A stretch of DNA of 64,000 nucleotides. Source: Ornithinibacillus bavariensis. Lineage in GTDB: Bacteria; Bacillota; Bacilli; Bacillales; Amphibacillaceae. The notes beneath the pieces are model-generated. The model saw only the letters and a list, made by a program, of their open reading frames with translations. It was not told where the DNA came from and did no database searches. The stretch spans positions 310,001 to 374,000 of the forward strand of contig NZ_JBNPWZ010000001.1 in NCBI RefSeq assembly GCF_050433565.1. The letters run 5' to 3'. The translations under genes and the position numbers were made by a program. Of this stretch, positions 26,983 to 36,287 are shown piece after piece (the stretch's first letter is position 1; every line of letters starts with the position of its first letter).

Positions 26983-28278
26983 TTAGAATAATAGCTGTGC
27001 TAAGAATTTAACAATTGGACCTAAAATAAACATGTCTGAATCTGCTGCCCACATCGCTGTATCTGGAACAGTATTAGGAAGTAACATTTTAACCATGATA
27101 AATTGTCCCCAAGCTACGACAGTAGATGTGATAAATCCACCAAGTATTGCACCACGGACACCACCAGTAGCGTTACCAAATACACCAGCTGTAGCTGAGT
27201 GGAAGAATAATACGATCATTGTTGGAACGAAGATATAACTTACCGTATTACCTAAAACTACTAACCAAATTAATGCTCCTGCAAATGAACCTAAGAATCC
27301 TAAGATAACAGCATTTGGAGCGAATGGGAATACAACTGGGCTATCTAGTGCTGGTCTTGCACCTGGAACGATTTTAGTTGCAATCCCTTTAAATGCTGGG
27401 ACCATTTCACCGATAAACATACGTACCCCAAGTAATACTACTGCAATACCAGCAGCAAAAGTGAATGATTGGATAATCGCATAAACGATAAAGTTTTGAT
27501 CACCTGCAGCAGCTACAAGTTCCTGTGCTCCTGGAGTGTTCTTAAAGGAAATAATGATTGCACCGACTAAGAATAGTAATCCCATTGTTAGTGCTGTAAT
27601 AACGTTAGAGTCTCTTAAGAATTCTAAGCCTTTAGGTAACTTGATCTTTTCAGAATCATTTTCTTTGTTACCTAAAAATTTACCAGCTAGTGCTGCAAGT
27701 AAAGAAACGGATGCAGACGTATGACCTAATGCGATATTGTCATTTCCCATTATTTTACGCATGATTGGTTGCGTTAATGCTGGCTGAATAGTCCAGTATA
27801 GACCCATAAAGATAGCTAGGAAGATAACTAGTTTACCAAATGAAACGTCTCCAGCTGCCTGAACAACAATTCCTGCAAAAATAGTAGTTGTCCAGAACAT
27901 CATGTGTCCAGTTAGATAGATGAATTTTAATTTCGTAAATCTAGCTAATATAACGTTAATGATAAATCCAAGTGTCATTGCCAAAGTAACGGCACTACCG
28001 AATTTAGCATTGAATTTTTCCTGACCCATAAAATCTTTAAGTGGTTCAGCTGAAAGGTTGAAAACCTCTTTCCATAGTGGTTCAAATACAGTTAATGCAC
28101 CAACAATAACGCTTGAACCTGCACTAATGATTAAAAATCCAATTATGGCTTTAAAGGTTCCACTAATAACTTGGCTGGCACTCTTCTTTTGTAGTAATAG
28201 CCCTAGAAGGACGATTGCACCAAGTAGTATTGCTGCTTGTCCAAAAATGTTTGTGGCAATCCAAAAAATTACATCCAT
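26983..28278 (-). CDS. PTS ascorbate-family permease EIIC (UlaA/SgaT-like)
   Basis: The 431-residue polytopic protein (IFGQAAILLGAIVLLGLLLQKKS, VRMFIGEMVPAFKGIA, HSATAGVFGNATGG) matches the SgaT/UlaA EIIC family. It imports and phosphorylates its sugar or sugar acid with EIIA and EIIB encoded just upstream. The company of KDGP aldolase and lactonase argues against simple ascorbate use. AAGGGGGAAAAATA precedes the ATG. Confidence 0.92.
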   Translation of the reverse strand: MDVIFWIATNIFGQAAILLGAIVLLGLLLQKKSASQVISGTFKAIIGFLIISAGSSVIVGALTVFEPLWKEVFNLSAEPLKDFMGQEKFNAKFGSAVTLAMTLGFIINVILARFTKLKFIYLTGHMMFWTTTIFAGIVVQAAGDVSFGKLVIFLAIFMGLYWTIQPALTQPIMRKIMGNDNIALGHTSASVSLLAALAGKFLGNKENDSEKIKLPKGLEFLRDSNVITALTMGLLFLVGAIIISFKNTPGAQELVAAAGDQNFIVYAIIQSFTFAAGIAVVLLGVRMFIGEMVPAFKGIATKIVPGARPALDSPVVFPFAPNAVILGFLGSFAGALIWLVVLGNTVSYIFVPTMIVLFFHSATAGVFGNATGGVRGAILGGFITSTVVAWGQFIMVKMLLPNTVPDTAMWAADSDMFILGPIVKFLAQLLF

Positions 28279-28294
28279 TATTTTTCCCCCTTAT

Positions 28295-28564
28295 TTAGCC
28301 AGCGATATTTTCATCAATAGCTTTATTGATCTCATCCATATCAAAGTAGTTATTTACGATGAAAACTTTTGCGCTATGGCCAATTAGACTTTCAGCTAGC
28401 TCGTTACTAGTAATGATATAGTCTGCAGACATACTAGATGCTGTAGAAACATCTGTATGTTCCACATCAGCACTAATTCCTTTAGATGCTAGAGCTTGCT
28501 CCACATTCATTTTTAAAATTAAGCTAGTTCCTTGTCCTAATCCACATACTGTTAATATCTTCAT
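28295..28564 (-). CDS. PTS ascorbate-family EIIB component (UlaB-like)
   Basis: This 89-residue protein starts MKILTVCGLGQGTSLILKM; the cysteine in VCGLGQGTS is the phosphorylation site. Size and fold match UlaB/SgaB. Its ATG overlaps the EIIA stop (ATGA), so the components are made together. Confidence 0.93.
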   Translation of the reverse strand: MKILTVCGLGQGTSLILKMNVEQALASKGISADVEHTDVSTASSMSADYIITSNELAESLIGHSAKVFIVNNYFDMDEINKAIDENIAG

Positions 28565-29007
28565 CCTAATCTCTCCATTTCTAAAATGTTCTTAATTTCA
28601 TCATAGCTTTTAGCATTTGTTAGTTTTTCTACATTTTCCTGATTATTTAATAGGCTTGTTAATTCTCGTAGTAATGTTAAATGCTCATCACTTGAAGATG
28701 CACCTAATCCAAATACAAGACGCACCGGATCATTCGATGCATGGCCAAACTTAATTGGATTCTTTAGCTGGACCATCGAAACGGAAGCCTCGTTTACTCC
28801 ATCTTCTGGTCTTGCATGTGGAATTGCGATTTGCGGCGCAAGTACAAAATAAGGCCCATTTTCTTTAAAGGAATTCTTCATAGCTTCAATATAGGACCTT
28901 TCTACTAGTCCTTGGGTAAAAAGAAGGTTGCCAGCAGCTTCTATTGCGCTTTCCGCATCGGCTACTTCCACACCAACCTTAACAATGTTTTCCTCTAAAA
29001 ACTTCAT
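28561..29007 (-). CDS. PTS EIIA component of the Ula-type system
   Basis: The 148-residue mannitol/fructose-type EIIA has its phospho-histidine in IAIPHARPEDG. It takes phosphate from HPr and passes it to EIIB. It lies 13 bp after the regulator gene and overlaps EIIB by 4 bp. Confidence 0.93.
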   Translation of the reverse strand: MKFLEENIVKVGVEVADAESAIEAAGNLLFTQGLVERSYIEAMKNSFKENGPYFVLAPQIAIPHARPEDGVNEASVSMVQLKNPIKFGHASNDPVRLVFGLGASSSDEHLTLLRELTSLLNNQENVEKLTNAKSYDEIKNILEMERLG

Positions 29008-29019
29008 TTTCTTTTACAC

Positions 29020-31152
29020 CTACTCCTTGTTGTTAATCTGAGTAGTCGAATAAGCTTGAATTAGGCTTAATATACGACTTCTATCCGTGGTGCTCATCAT
29101 AATTTTTTTATGTTCCTTGTCGGTAAGTAGCTTGGTTAGCTGCTGTAGAGCTCTTAAATGCTGCTCATTGTCTCGAGACGCTAATATAACAAAAGCGCTT
29201 ACCTTTTTCCCTAGCATGTCAACTGGATTCTCCAGAAGTAGCATACTCATACCTGTTTTGAGAACACCGTCCTCCGGATTTGCATGTGGTAAAGTGAAAT
29301 TATCGGAGATAACCACATACGGTCCTAGCTTGATGATGTTTTGAATCATCTTTTCAATATAGTTTTCATTGATGAAGCCTTCTTTTAATAATGGCATAGA
29401 AGCGTAGCGAACTGCCTCTTCCCAACTAGAAATCTGTTTTTTAAACGAAATTCGTTCCTCTGGAAGTAGCTCACTTAAGTTTGGCTTCATCATTTCTGTT
29501 TCCGTGTTTTTCGGTGAGTAGAAATACCTTCTAAGCTCTTTCGATAAAGCTTCTGAATCCTCAATTTTTGCATATCTCCCGACAATATCCATTACTGTAT
29601 CAACAGAATAAATCTGTTGCTTTGATGAATTTTCAAATAATGAATTTACTCTCTTTAAGAGCTGTTCTTTATCTTCATTATTTAAGACGGGATTTACGAC
29701 AAATACTGGTACACCTTTATCTGGAAGAGGAATAGTCGATACGATAAAATGAACATTTAAAGCCATCTTTTCATAATCCCTTAAAGAGGTGACACCGACT
29801 ATTTGTACATCGGAAATCAATCCTTCCAGTTGACTTTCTAGAAGTCGTGAAGTACCTAGACCGTTAGTACAGACGATTAACATTTTTTTTCGTGTTTTAT
29901 CGAGTGTTACTCCCTCTTTACGTAGCCATCCACCGAAGTGCATGGTAATAAAGGCTACTTCATTATCATTTATTCTCTTCCCAATGACGTCCTCAAAGTG
30001 ATGGACTACCTTTTTCGTAATGTGAAATACTTCTGGATAATTATTCATTACGGATTCTCGTAACGTATTTTCAACATCGATCCCATACTTAATTCGGTAG
30101 TAAGCAGGCTTCAGATGTAACAATAGATTTTGAATCATCTGCTCAGGGTTTTGAAATTCAATGGCTGCATATAATTGAAAATCGGCAACCATTTTTTCCA
30201 CAACATTTCGCAAAGCCTTCTTTTCTTCCCCTTTTAGTTTTGGGCTAGAGTTGTAATTCACTTTGGCACTAAGAAGATACATCGCAAAATAGTAAATCTC
30301 ATTTGCTGGAATCTGTATGTTTAGGCTTTCAGAAATACTGTTACATAGGAAGTCTGCTCCTACGTATTCATCGGTTTCCCAAATAATTTCCTTTTCGATC
30401 GAATCAACCTCAACAAATGCCTGCTGCATGATTCGTTTGATGAAAAAGTGAAACCAAACCACGATACTATTTAAAATGTCATCAGTAAGTTCTATCATAT
30501 ATCGCTGTTCATAATCATTTAAAAGTTTTCGTAATAGGTTTAGTAGTGGAACGTCAAATATTTTGTAAGGCTCAAGAGCACGGTCTTTCCTACCCTTTGT
30601 AGCGTTTTCTAAGTCCGCAGTTAGGCCATACCAGCCTTCCTTTGGAATTACCTGAGATAAGAAATAAATAAGTACCCTACGAATATCATCTTCATTTCCA
30701 ATTATCTGGTATCCACTTTTTCTTTCTGTTGTAACCTGTAGCCTATAAGCAGCTAGGTCATTCTTTAACCGCTTAATATCATCAAGTGCTGTATTCCGAC
30801 TAACTTGAAATAATTCCCGAACATCCTCTAAAAAGTAGGGCTTGTTCTGTCCAACAATATGGATATATATCCAAGCTTTTCTTTCATCGGGGGAAAATTC
30901 ATAATATGATATTTCCGAGAAGGAGTAGCTATTCAATATTTCTTTTTTTGTTAGCTCATCTAAATACAATCCTTGAGCTCTAACCTGTTGAATCTCTGGT
31001 AAGTCATGATCCTTTAACCAATCATTTATTTTATCGAGATCATTATAAATGGTGCGTCGCGACACGTTTAATTTTTCAGCAAGCTCTTGAACAGAAATAT
31101 ATGAATCCCTTTGCAATAACTGATTAAAAACTGCCATACTACGTTGATCCAT
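29020..31152 (-). CDS. PRD-domain PTS transcriptional regulator with EIIB- and EIIA-like domains
   Basis: The 710-residue protein has an N-terminal DNA-binding helix-turn-helix (SVQELAEKLNVSRRTIYNDLDK), a second HTH around 80-150, two PTS regulation domains with conserved histidines, an EIIB-like domain (MLIVCTNGLGTSR) and a C-terminal EIIA domain (FTLPHANPEDG). It is an MtlR/UlaR-like activator rather than an RNA-binding antiterminator. Phosphorylation by HPr and by the cognate EII would report sugar supply. It is the first gene of the minus-strand cluster. Confidence 0.92.
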   Translation of the reverse strand: MDQRSMAVFNQLLQRDSYISVQELAEKLNVSRRTIYNDLDKINDWLKDHDLPEIQQVRAQGLYLDELTKKEILNSYSFSEISYYEFSPDERKAWIYIHIVGQNKPYFLEDVRELFQVSRNTALDDIKRLKNDLAAYRLQVTTERKSGYQIIGNEDDIRRVLIYFLSQVIPKEGWYGLTADLENATKGRKDRALEPYKIFDVPLLNLLRKLLNDYEQRYMIELTDDILNSIVVWFHFFIKRIMQQAFVEVDSIEKEIIWETDEYVGADFLCNSISESLNIQIPANEIYYFAMYLLSAKVNYNSSPKLKGEEKKALRNVVEKMVADFQLYAAIEFQNPEQMIQNLLLHLKPAYYRIKYGIDVENTLRESVMNNYPEVFHITKKVVHHFEDVIGKRINDNEVAFITMHFGGWLRKEGVTLDKTRKKMLIVCTNGLGTSRLLESQLEGLISDVQIVGVTSLRDYEKMALNVHFIVSTIPLPDKGVPVFVVNPVLNNEDKEQLLKRVNSLFENSSKQQIYSVDTVMDIVGRYAKIEDSEALSKELRRYFYSPKNTETEMMKPNLSELLPEERISFKKQISSWEEAVRYASMPLLKEGFINENYIEKMIQNIIKLGPYVVISDNFTLPHANPEDGVLKTGMSMLLLENPVDMLGKKVSAFVILASRDNEQHLRALQQLTKLLTDKEHKKIMMSTTDRSRILSLIQAYSTTQINNKE

Positions 31153-31544
31153 TATTATCCCCCTAATTCAATAGTTCATAAGTAGTATGTCCTATACCCA
31201 AATTATAGACCGATATGGTTTAAGGAGTAAGACCAAATCAATCACAACCGAATTTGCAAAATTGGACTGCAATATGGGTGGGTTTCTTAGACTTCCCCAA
31301 ATTTGTTGTCTATAGTCGATTTTGAATAAATGCAAGGACGGGAATAACTACTGTAGGTATTAATTATAAATGAGATACTAGCTATTGGGTAAATTGGACG
31401 ATTCATTGGGAATAGCTAATGATTTTGATAGGATACTAAATACACCCGAAGTTATGTGACCCTAATAACTTTCTATAGTTGTTCGGGATACTTAATTTGA
31501 AATTAAATGTAAAATTATCATGGGAACACTTAAGTTCGACAAAA
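31153..31544. other. Gene-free stretch upstream of the PRD regulator
   Basis: About 390 bp with stop codons in all frames and no convincing short gene. It should contain the promoter of the regulator-PTS operon reading left, but I could not pick a clear -35/-10 pair. Confidence 0.5.
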
Positions 31545-31586
31545 TAATATAGAGTCCATTTCAGCTTGCTAACTGAAATGGACTCT
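31545..31586 (-). terminator. Rho-independent terminator of the chemoreceptor gene
   Basis: AGAGTCCATTTCAG and CTGAAATGGACTCT form a perfect 14-bp stem with an 8-nt loop. On the minus strand it is followed by an A/T-rich tract, ATATTATTTT. Confidence 0.85.
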
Positions 31587-31635
31587 TTCGACAAAGTTAT
31601 ATTAAGAGGTAGAATGTTTACCGAATAAAACTGCT

Positions 31636-33423
31636 TTAAATCTTAAATCGTTCTGCAAGGTTTTGTAAATCTATTGCCATGTCGGCTAGTAGCCTTGTTG
31701 CAGATGAGACTTCTTGCATGGAGGCAGTTTGTTCTTCGGTTGCTCCTGCTACCTCTTGCATGTAGGTAGACGTCTTTTCAGATATATTCGAAACGTTCTC
31801 CATGGATGTAACTAAATCGTCCGTGTTTATACTAATTTGCGTAATTGCTTTGGAGACATCACACATTTTTTGAACAATGTCATCAATGGAGTCTGAGATA
31901 TTTATGAATGTATCACCAGCAGTTTGCACTAATTCCGTACCTTTACCGACTGCTTCTTCTCCTGTTTTCATGGAATCCACGACCATTCCAGTCCGCTGTT
32001 GAATTTCATTAATGATTTGGGAAATTTGTTTTGTAGATTCACTAGACTGCTCTGCTAGTTTGCGAACCTCATCAGCAACAACTGCAAATCCCTTTCCATG
32101 TTCACCAGCTCTTGCTGCCTCAATTGCAGCATTTAATGAAAGTAGATTTGTTTGATTTGCTATATCATTAATGATTGATAGGATTTTTTCTATTTCTTTG
32201 GAACGAGCTTCCAAATCATAAATGATAGTCGATGTGTTCTTCGTATTGTCGCTTATAGCATGCATTTGTTCTACAGCTTGATGAATAATATCTCTACCTT
32301 TCCTTGCTTGAATCGAACTCCCTTCTGATGTTAAGGAAACAGCTTGTGAGCTTTTCTGGATTGCATTAACATCGTGCAATGTTCTATGCACAAAATCCAT
32401 TGATAGTTTCATCTTGGAAAGCTGGTCATCTGTACCAGCTGTTACCTCTTGAATGGAACGAGTAATATGGTCAGTAGCTTTAGAAGTTTCCTCAGAATTT
32501 GCACTTAACTGTTCAGAGGAAGTTGCTACCTGTTCTGAAGTCTGAATAACGTTAGTAACTAATTCCTTTAAATTTATAAGCATTTTATTATAGCTAGATG
32601 ATAATTGTCCTAATTCATCCTTACTAGTTGTTTCGACAATTTCAGTCCTTAGATCACCAGTAGCTAGTTTTTCCATTCCATGCTGGATCTTGCTTAGGCT
32701 ACGATTAAAGCGACGAACAAATAAATAAACAAAAAATATTCCTATTAGAAGTGAAATGCCGCCAATAATAGATGTGTTTTTTATAATTTGCATCCGAACT
32801 AAACGTGCCAGCTTTTGCATATCAAAGTCTAAACCGACAACTCCAACAATCTTTCCATTTTCATCAACCATTGCTTTTGCCAAAGTAATGGTTGATTTTC
32901 CAGTGCCGGTGTCCATGTATGGCTCAGTCCAAATGATATCACCATCAGCTGCCTCTGCATTCATGTACCATTCCCGCTGTCTTGGATCAAACTCTGACAA
33001 ATCAACTTCAACAGGAGGTATATTAGAAAGATAAAATTCACCTTCTAATGTTGCAAAATATGTATTCAATAAGTAATCATATTGCTTTTCGATGTTTTTT
33101 AAAAACGCTTCATAGAAGGCTGTCTTCACTGGGTCATTAATATTCGGCATATTTACTATATCATCTTTTTTATCGTTACTATAGGTATAGGATTGATAAT
33201 CCAACTCTTCCATAGCAGCAATATCCGTGATAATTTTCTCATACTCAAGAAAAACCTTCTTAAATTTCCCTCCAATATTTTCCATTACCTCTTTGTTGAT
33301 GACAGCCTGCTCTAGTACTTTCGTCTGGCTAAAGCTAAGTAAGCCGACAATTGACATTGGAATAATTAGTAACAAAGCCATCATAAAAGGAAGTTTAAAT
33401 CTTATTTGAGTTAGCATTTTCAC
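31636..33423 (-). CDS. Methyl-accepting chemotaxis protein with extracellular Cache-like sensor
   Basis: The protein of about 595 residues has a membrane segment near the N-terminus, an extracellular sensor of about 180 residues with dCache features (FDPRQREWYMNA, GKIVGVVGLDFDMQKL), a second membrane segment near 215-235, a HAMP domain and a long signalling coiled coil. The hairpin tip is IINDIANQTNLLSLNAAIEAARAGE. It relays ligand binding to CheA/CheW. I prefer the GTG at 33423, 9 bp after AAAGGAG, over an upstream ATG at 33444. Confidence 0.92.
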   Translation of the reverse strand: MKMLTQIRFKLPFMMALLLIIPMSIVGLLSFSQTKVLEQAVINKEVMENIGGKFKKVFLEYEKIITDIAAMEELDYQSYTYSNDKKDDIVNMPNINDPVKTAFYEAFLKNIEKQYDYLLNTYFATLEGEFYLSNIPPVEVDLSEFDPRQREWYMNAEAADGDIIWTEPYMDTGTGKSTITLAKAMVDENGKIVGVVGLDFDMQKLARLVRMQIIKNTSIIGGISLLIGIFFVYLFVRRFNRSLSKIQHGMEKLATGDLRTEIVETTSKDELGQLSSSYNKMLINLKELVTNVIQTSEQVATSSEQLSANSEETSKATDHITRSIQEVTAGTDDQLSKMKLSMDFVHRTLHDVNAIQKSSQAVSLTSEGSSIQARKGRDIIHQAVEQMHAISDNTKNTSTIIYDLEARSKEIEKILSIINDIANQTNLLSLNAAIEAARAGEHGKGFAVVADEVRKLAEQSSESTKQISQIINEIQQRTGMVVDSMKTGEEAVGKGTELVQTAGDTFINISDSIDDIVQKMCDVSKAITQISINTDDLVTSMENVSNISEKTSTYMQEVAGATEEQTASMQEVSSATRLLADMAIDLQNLAERFKI

Positions 33424-33654
33424 TTCAATCATCTCCTTTCGCATAGTAAACTAACTCAACTTCAACTTATAATTCGACAATTTTTTTACTTCTTTAGAAC
33501 ATTATACCTATAAACGATATATAATTAAATGATTATTTAGTAAATAACTACTATTTTGTTAAATAATAACTATCTAACAATTTATTTCGTGACAATATTT
33601 AATGTAATAACAATAAAAAAAACATCCATACTAAAATAAAAAGGAGGAATAGAA

Positions 33655-34401
33655 TTGGCTAATGATGAGAATAAAGCACCGTTTTATAAGAGATGGTGGT
33701 TTTGGTTAATTGTGGTTATTGTACTACTCATTATCATATTTAGTGCCGGTCGGAATGACGAAGATAATAAGGATACTACCAATACTGGAACAGAAGAAAC
33801 TACTAATGATACTAACAATAAGACAAAAGACAATAATAGAAAAAATGAAGATAATGATACCACAAAGGAAGAATCTGCGGCAGCAAAGCGTGATAATTCG
33901 TCAGCAAAGGAGACTACACTTAATGCCGGAAAATTTACAGTGGGTACTGATATTCCAGCAGGTCGTTATGTGATAACGGGTGAGGGTACAGGAAATTTAT
34001 TTGTCTATGATGAGGATGGTTTGCCAGTAGTAAATGAAATTCTCGATAAAAGTGCTGATATGGGTGTACCGAATGTTACGACAGACATAAAAGATGGACA
34101 AGAAATTGAAATATCCGGACTTAACGCTGTAACCTTTACTCCTGCGAAGACTAAGTTATCTAACAAGCTAACAACAGGTACATGGATAGTTGGACTAGAT
34201 ATTAAAGCAGGGAGATATAATGTTACAACACCTAGTGGATCGGGAAATTTCTTCATATATAATAATCTTGGAGTTCCAACTACAAATGAAATACTAGATG
34301 CAACAGGTGAAATGGGAGTAAAACAAATAACTGTCACCTTGGAAGATGGTCAACAGATTGGTATTAGTGGATTAAACGAAGTTGATTTTACTAAGAAGTA
34401 A
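33655..34401 (+). CDS. Membrane-anchored protein with a duplicated C-terminal domain
   Basis: The 248-residue protein has one membrane segment (about 14-31), a low-complexity Asn/Thr/Asp/Lys linker (about 34-85) and two tandem repeats of about 70 residues facing outward. Repeat 1 contains FTVGTDIPAGRYVITGEGTG, and repeat 2 has TWIVGLDIKAGRYNVTTPSG; both go on to NEILD and GQ-I-ISGLN. The TTG start follows AAAAAGGAGG. Beta-rich repeats suggest a wall-facing sensor or adhesin; I know no function. It stands alone between terminators. Confidence 0.82.
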   Translation: MANDENKAPFYKRWWFWLIVVIVLLIIIFSAGRNDEDNKDTTNTGTEETTNDTNNKTKDNNRKNEDNDTTKEESAAAKRDNSSAKETTLNAGKFTVGTDIPAGRYVITGEGTGNLFVYDEDGLPVVNEILDKSADMGVPNVTTDIKDGQEIEISGLNAVTFTPAKTKLSNKLTTGTWIVGLDIKAGRYNVTTPSGSGNFFIYNNLGVPTTNEILDATGEMGVKQITVTLEDGQQIGISGLNEVDFTKK

Positions 34402-34408
34402 AATCATT

Positions 34409-34442
34409 ATAGCCGCTACGGAATGTGGGGGCTATTTTTTTA
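34409..34442 (+). terminator. Terminator after the repeat membrane protein
   Basis: ATAGCC and GGCTAT form the stem and are followed by seven T. The loop is 15 nt. Confidence 0.75.
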
Positions 34443-34560
34443 TTATTAAGCAAATGTGCTGGAGAAAAAGCAGATGCAGTTTATGTCTTGAAAATAACTA
34501 TAATACTTGTATTTTTAATTAAAAGCGTTAATTTTGCTAACACTGTGATCGTTTAAAAAT

Positions 34561-34606
34561 AAAGAGTTGATGCATATCTGACAAGTTAAATATGTATCAA
34601 CTCTTT
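34561..34606. repeat. Long inverted repeat of unassigned role
   Basis: AAAGAGTTGAT and ATCAACTCTTT are perfect arms, extended inward by CATA/TATG after a mismatch. There is no T tract. It lies 50 bp upstream of the decayed regulator gene and may be an operator, a weak terminator or the remnant of a mobile unit. Confidence 0.5.
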
Positions 34607-34655
34607 ATGAATTATTGACTAAAACTATCATTTACAATGGCTGTGAGGTGATAGA

Positions 34656-34858
34656 GTGAAGAACCGACTAAAAGAACTAAGAGCAAGAGATGGATTGAAT
34701 CAAACAGAGCTAGCCAAGAGAGCGAAAATTTCTAGGCAAACGGTTAGTTTAATTGAAGAAATGAATATATGCCATCCTAATTGATAGCGGTAAAAATTGC
34801 TAATGTATTTCAAGAGCCAATTGAAAAAAATTTCATTTTTAATGAGGTGGAATTGTAA
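34656..34858 (+). pseudogene. Decayed XRE-family small regulator (YgzD-like)
   Basis: From the GTG at 34656 the frame encodes KNRLKELRARDGLNQTELA and SRQTVSLIE, the start of a 65-70-residue XRE regulator, then runs into a stop after 42 codons. In the next frame the expected remainder is visible: NEYMPS, a stop, then LIAVKIANVFQEPIE and FIFNEVEL, ending at 34858. A one-base deletion near 34758 plus a nonsense change explain this. GAGGTGATAGA precedes the start. Sequencing error is an alternative, but two lesions make decay likelier. Confidence 0.75.
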
Positions 34859-35152
34859 TGAAAATGATTGTAATTTATACACTAATGAGTGTATATGCAT
34901 TACACAAACTAATTTTCGGCTATAACACTCAAACAGTTTCGGCAAATTTATTAATGACGGGAAAAGATTTGTCATATTAAAAGGTCTATTAAGCTACATA
35001 GGCTGGTAAATCTTAGGTTGATTATTTGATTGTTTGGATTAATGTTTTATTCTGCTTTCACTGGAAATTCACAGATAATTAGTATCGTGAGGATAGGTAT
35101 TTTGCTATTTTTTATACAACTTAGTTTTATATTTAGTATGATGCCAAAATAA
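34858..35152 (+). pseudogene. Decayed membrane protein gene next to the XRE pseudogene
   Basis: The ATG overlaps the regulator's TAA, as for coupled XRE/membrane-protein pairs. The first frame gives a short hydrophobic peptide ending at 34980; another frame continues with FYSAFTGNSQIISIVRIGI and FIQLSFIFSMMPK to the stop at 35152, again interrupted by a stop. No intact frame spans the region. The residual hydrophobicity suggests a small polytopic protein encoded with the regulator. Confidence 0.55.
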
Positions 35153-35312
35153 GGAGAGGTTATTAGCTATAATTTGCTATTCTCTTTTTAAACATTACTT
35201 TTTTGAAGGAGAAATACCTTTAACAATAAGCGGTTAGGGGGTCTATGTCACCATATATTCAATGGCAAGGAAGTAAAAGCTTTTATAGATAAGATCATAG
35301 GAGGAATTTAAA

Positions 35313-36137
35313 TTGATTACAAGCTTATCTGATAAGGTAGTATTAAACAATGGTATTGAAATGCCAGGATTTGGCCTTGGTGTTTATAAGGTAGACGAGG
35401 GAGATACAGTTATTCGAGCTGTTCGCACTGCAATTGAAGTTGGTTACCGAAGTATAGATACTGCTTCCTTCTATAATAATGAACGTGGTGTTGGCCAAGG
35501 CGTTCGGGAGTCTGGCATTCCGCGTGAGGAAATTTTTATTACTTCAAAGGTTTGGAATGACGAGCAAGGATATGAATCGACACTTAGAGCATTTGAGCAA
35601 AGTATCGAAAAGCTAGGTTTGGATTATTTGGATTTATATTTGGTTCACTGGCCAGTAAGTGGAAAATATATAGAAACTTATCTAGCATTAGAAAAATTAT
35701 ATAAAGAGGGAAGAGTACGGGCAATTGGTGTAAGTAATTTCCATGTACATCATTTAGAGAGCCTTCTAAAGGACTGTTCTGTGAAGCCGGTAATTAACCA
35801 GGTTGAATATCATCCCCATCTAACACAAAAAGAGCTAAAAAATTATTGTGAAAGAGAAAATATTCAACTTGAGTCATGGTCACCGTTAAAGCGTGGAAAA
35901 TTATTAACAGAACCTACATTAATTGAAGTCGGACAAAAATATGGTAAATCACCAGCTCAGGTAATCCTTCGCTGGAATATACAACATAATGTAATTACCA
36001 TTCCGAAATCGACCAGTGCAGAACGTATTAAAGAGAATGCAACTATTTTTGACTTTGTCTTATCAGACGAAGATATGAAAAAAATTGACGGCTTGAATAT
36101 AAATGATCGTAGTGGATCAAATCCAGATGATTTTTAG
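35313..36137 (+). CDS. Aldo/keto reductase (AKR5-like, YvgN/YtbE type)
   Basis: The 274-residue barrel protein has the AKR landmarks: MPGFGLGVYKV, GYRSIDTASFYNNERGVG with catalytic Asp and Tyr, ITSKVW with the Lys, and LVHWPVSGKY with the His; IPKSTSAERIKEN binds NADP(H). Bacillus relatives reduce glyoxal and methylglyoxal. The TTG start follows AGGAGGAATTTAAA. It is a single-gene unit ending at a bidirectional terminator. Confidence 0.93.
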   Translation: MITSLSDKVVLNNGIEMPGFGLGVYKVDEGDTVIRAVRTAIEVGYRSIDTASFYNNERGVGQGVRESGIPREEIFITSKVWNDEQGYESTLRAFEQSIEKLGLDYLDLYLVHWPVSGKYIETYLALEKLYKEGRVRAIGVSNFHVHHLESLLKDCSVKPVINQVEYHPHLTQKELKNYCERENIQLESWSPLKRGKLLTEPTLIEVGQKYGKSPAQVILRWNIQHNVITIPKSTSAERIKENATIFDFVLSDEDMKKIDGLNINDRSGSNPDDF

Positions 36138-36220
36138 GTGCTTGTTTCAGGGGAGAGTTGTACATAACTCCTGATTAGAATGGTATGTAGATATGAAAAA
36201 ATAGTTATTAGAATAAAATA

Positions 36221-36260
36221 AAAAATCCCAAGAATGAACATGAACGATTCTTGGGATTTT
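36221..36260. terminator. Bidirectional terminator between the reductase and transketolase genes
   Basis: AAAATCCCAAGAAT and ATTCTTGGGATTTT form a perfect 14-bp stem, with A and T runs on both sides. The genes are convergent. Confidence 0.92.
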
Positions 36261-36287
36261 CTAATATAATGAGAACCTCTTATAACG

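Noticed and set aside
29020..31152. RNA-binding antiterminator of the BglG/LicT type
   Set aside because: The N-terminus has a DNA-binding helix-turn-helix, not the CAT RNA-binding domain, so the Ula-type regulator should act on DNA.
31153..31544. Possible decayed gene upstream of the PRD regulator
   Set aside because: No frame gives a recognisable protein fragment on either strand.
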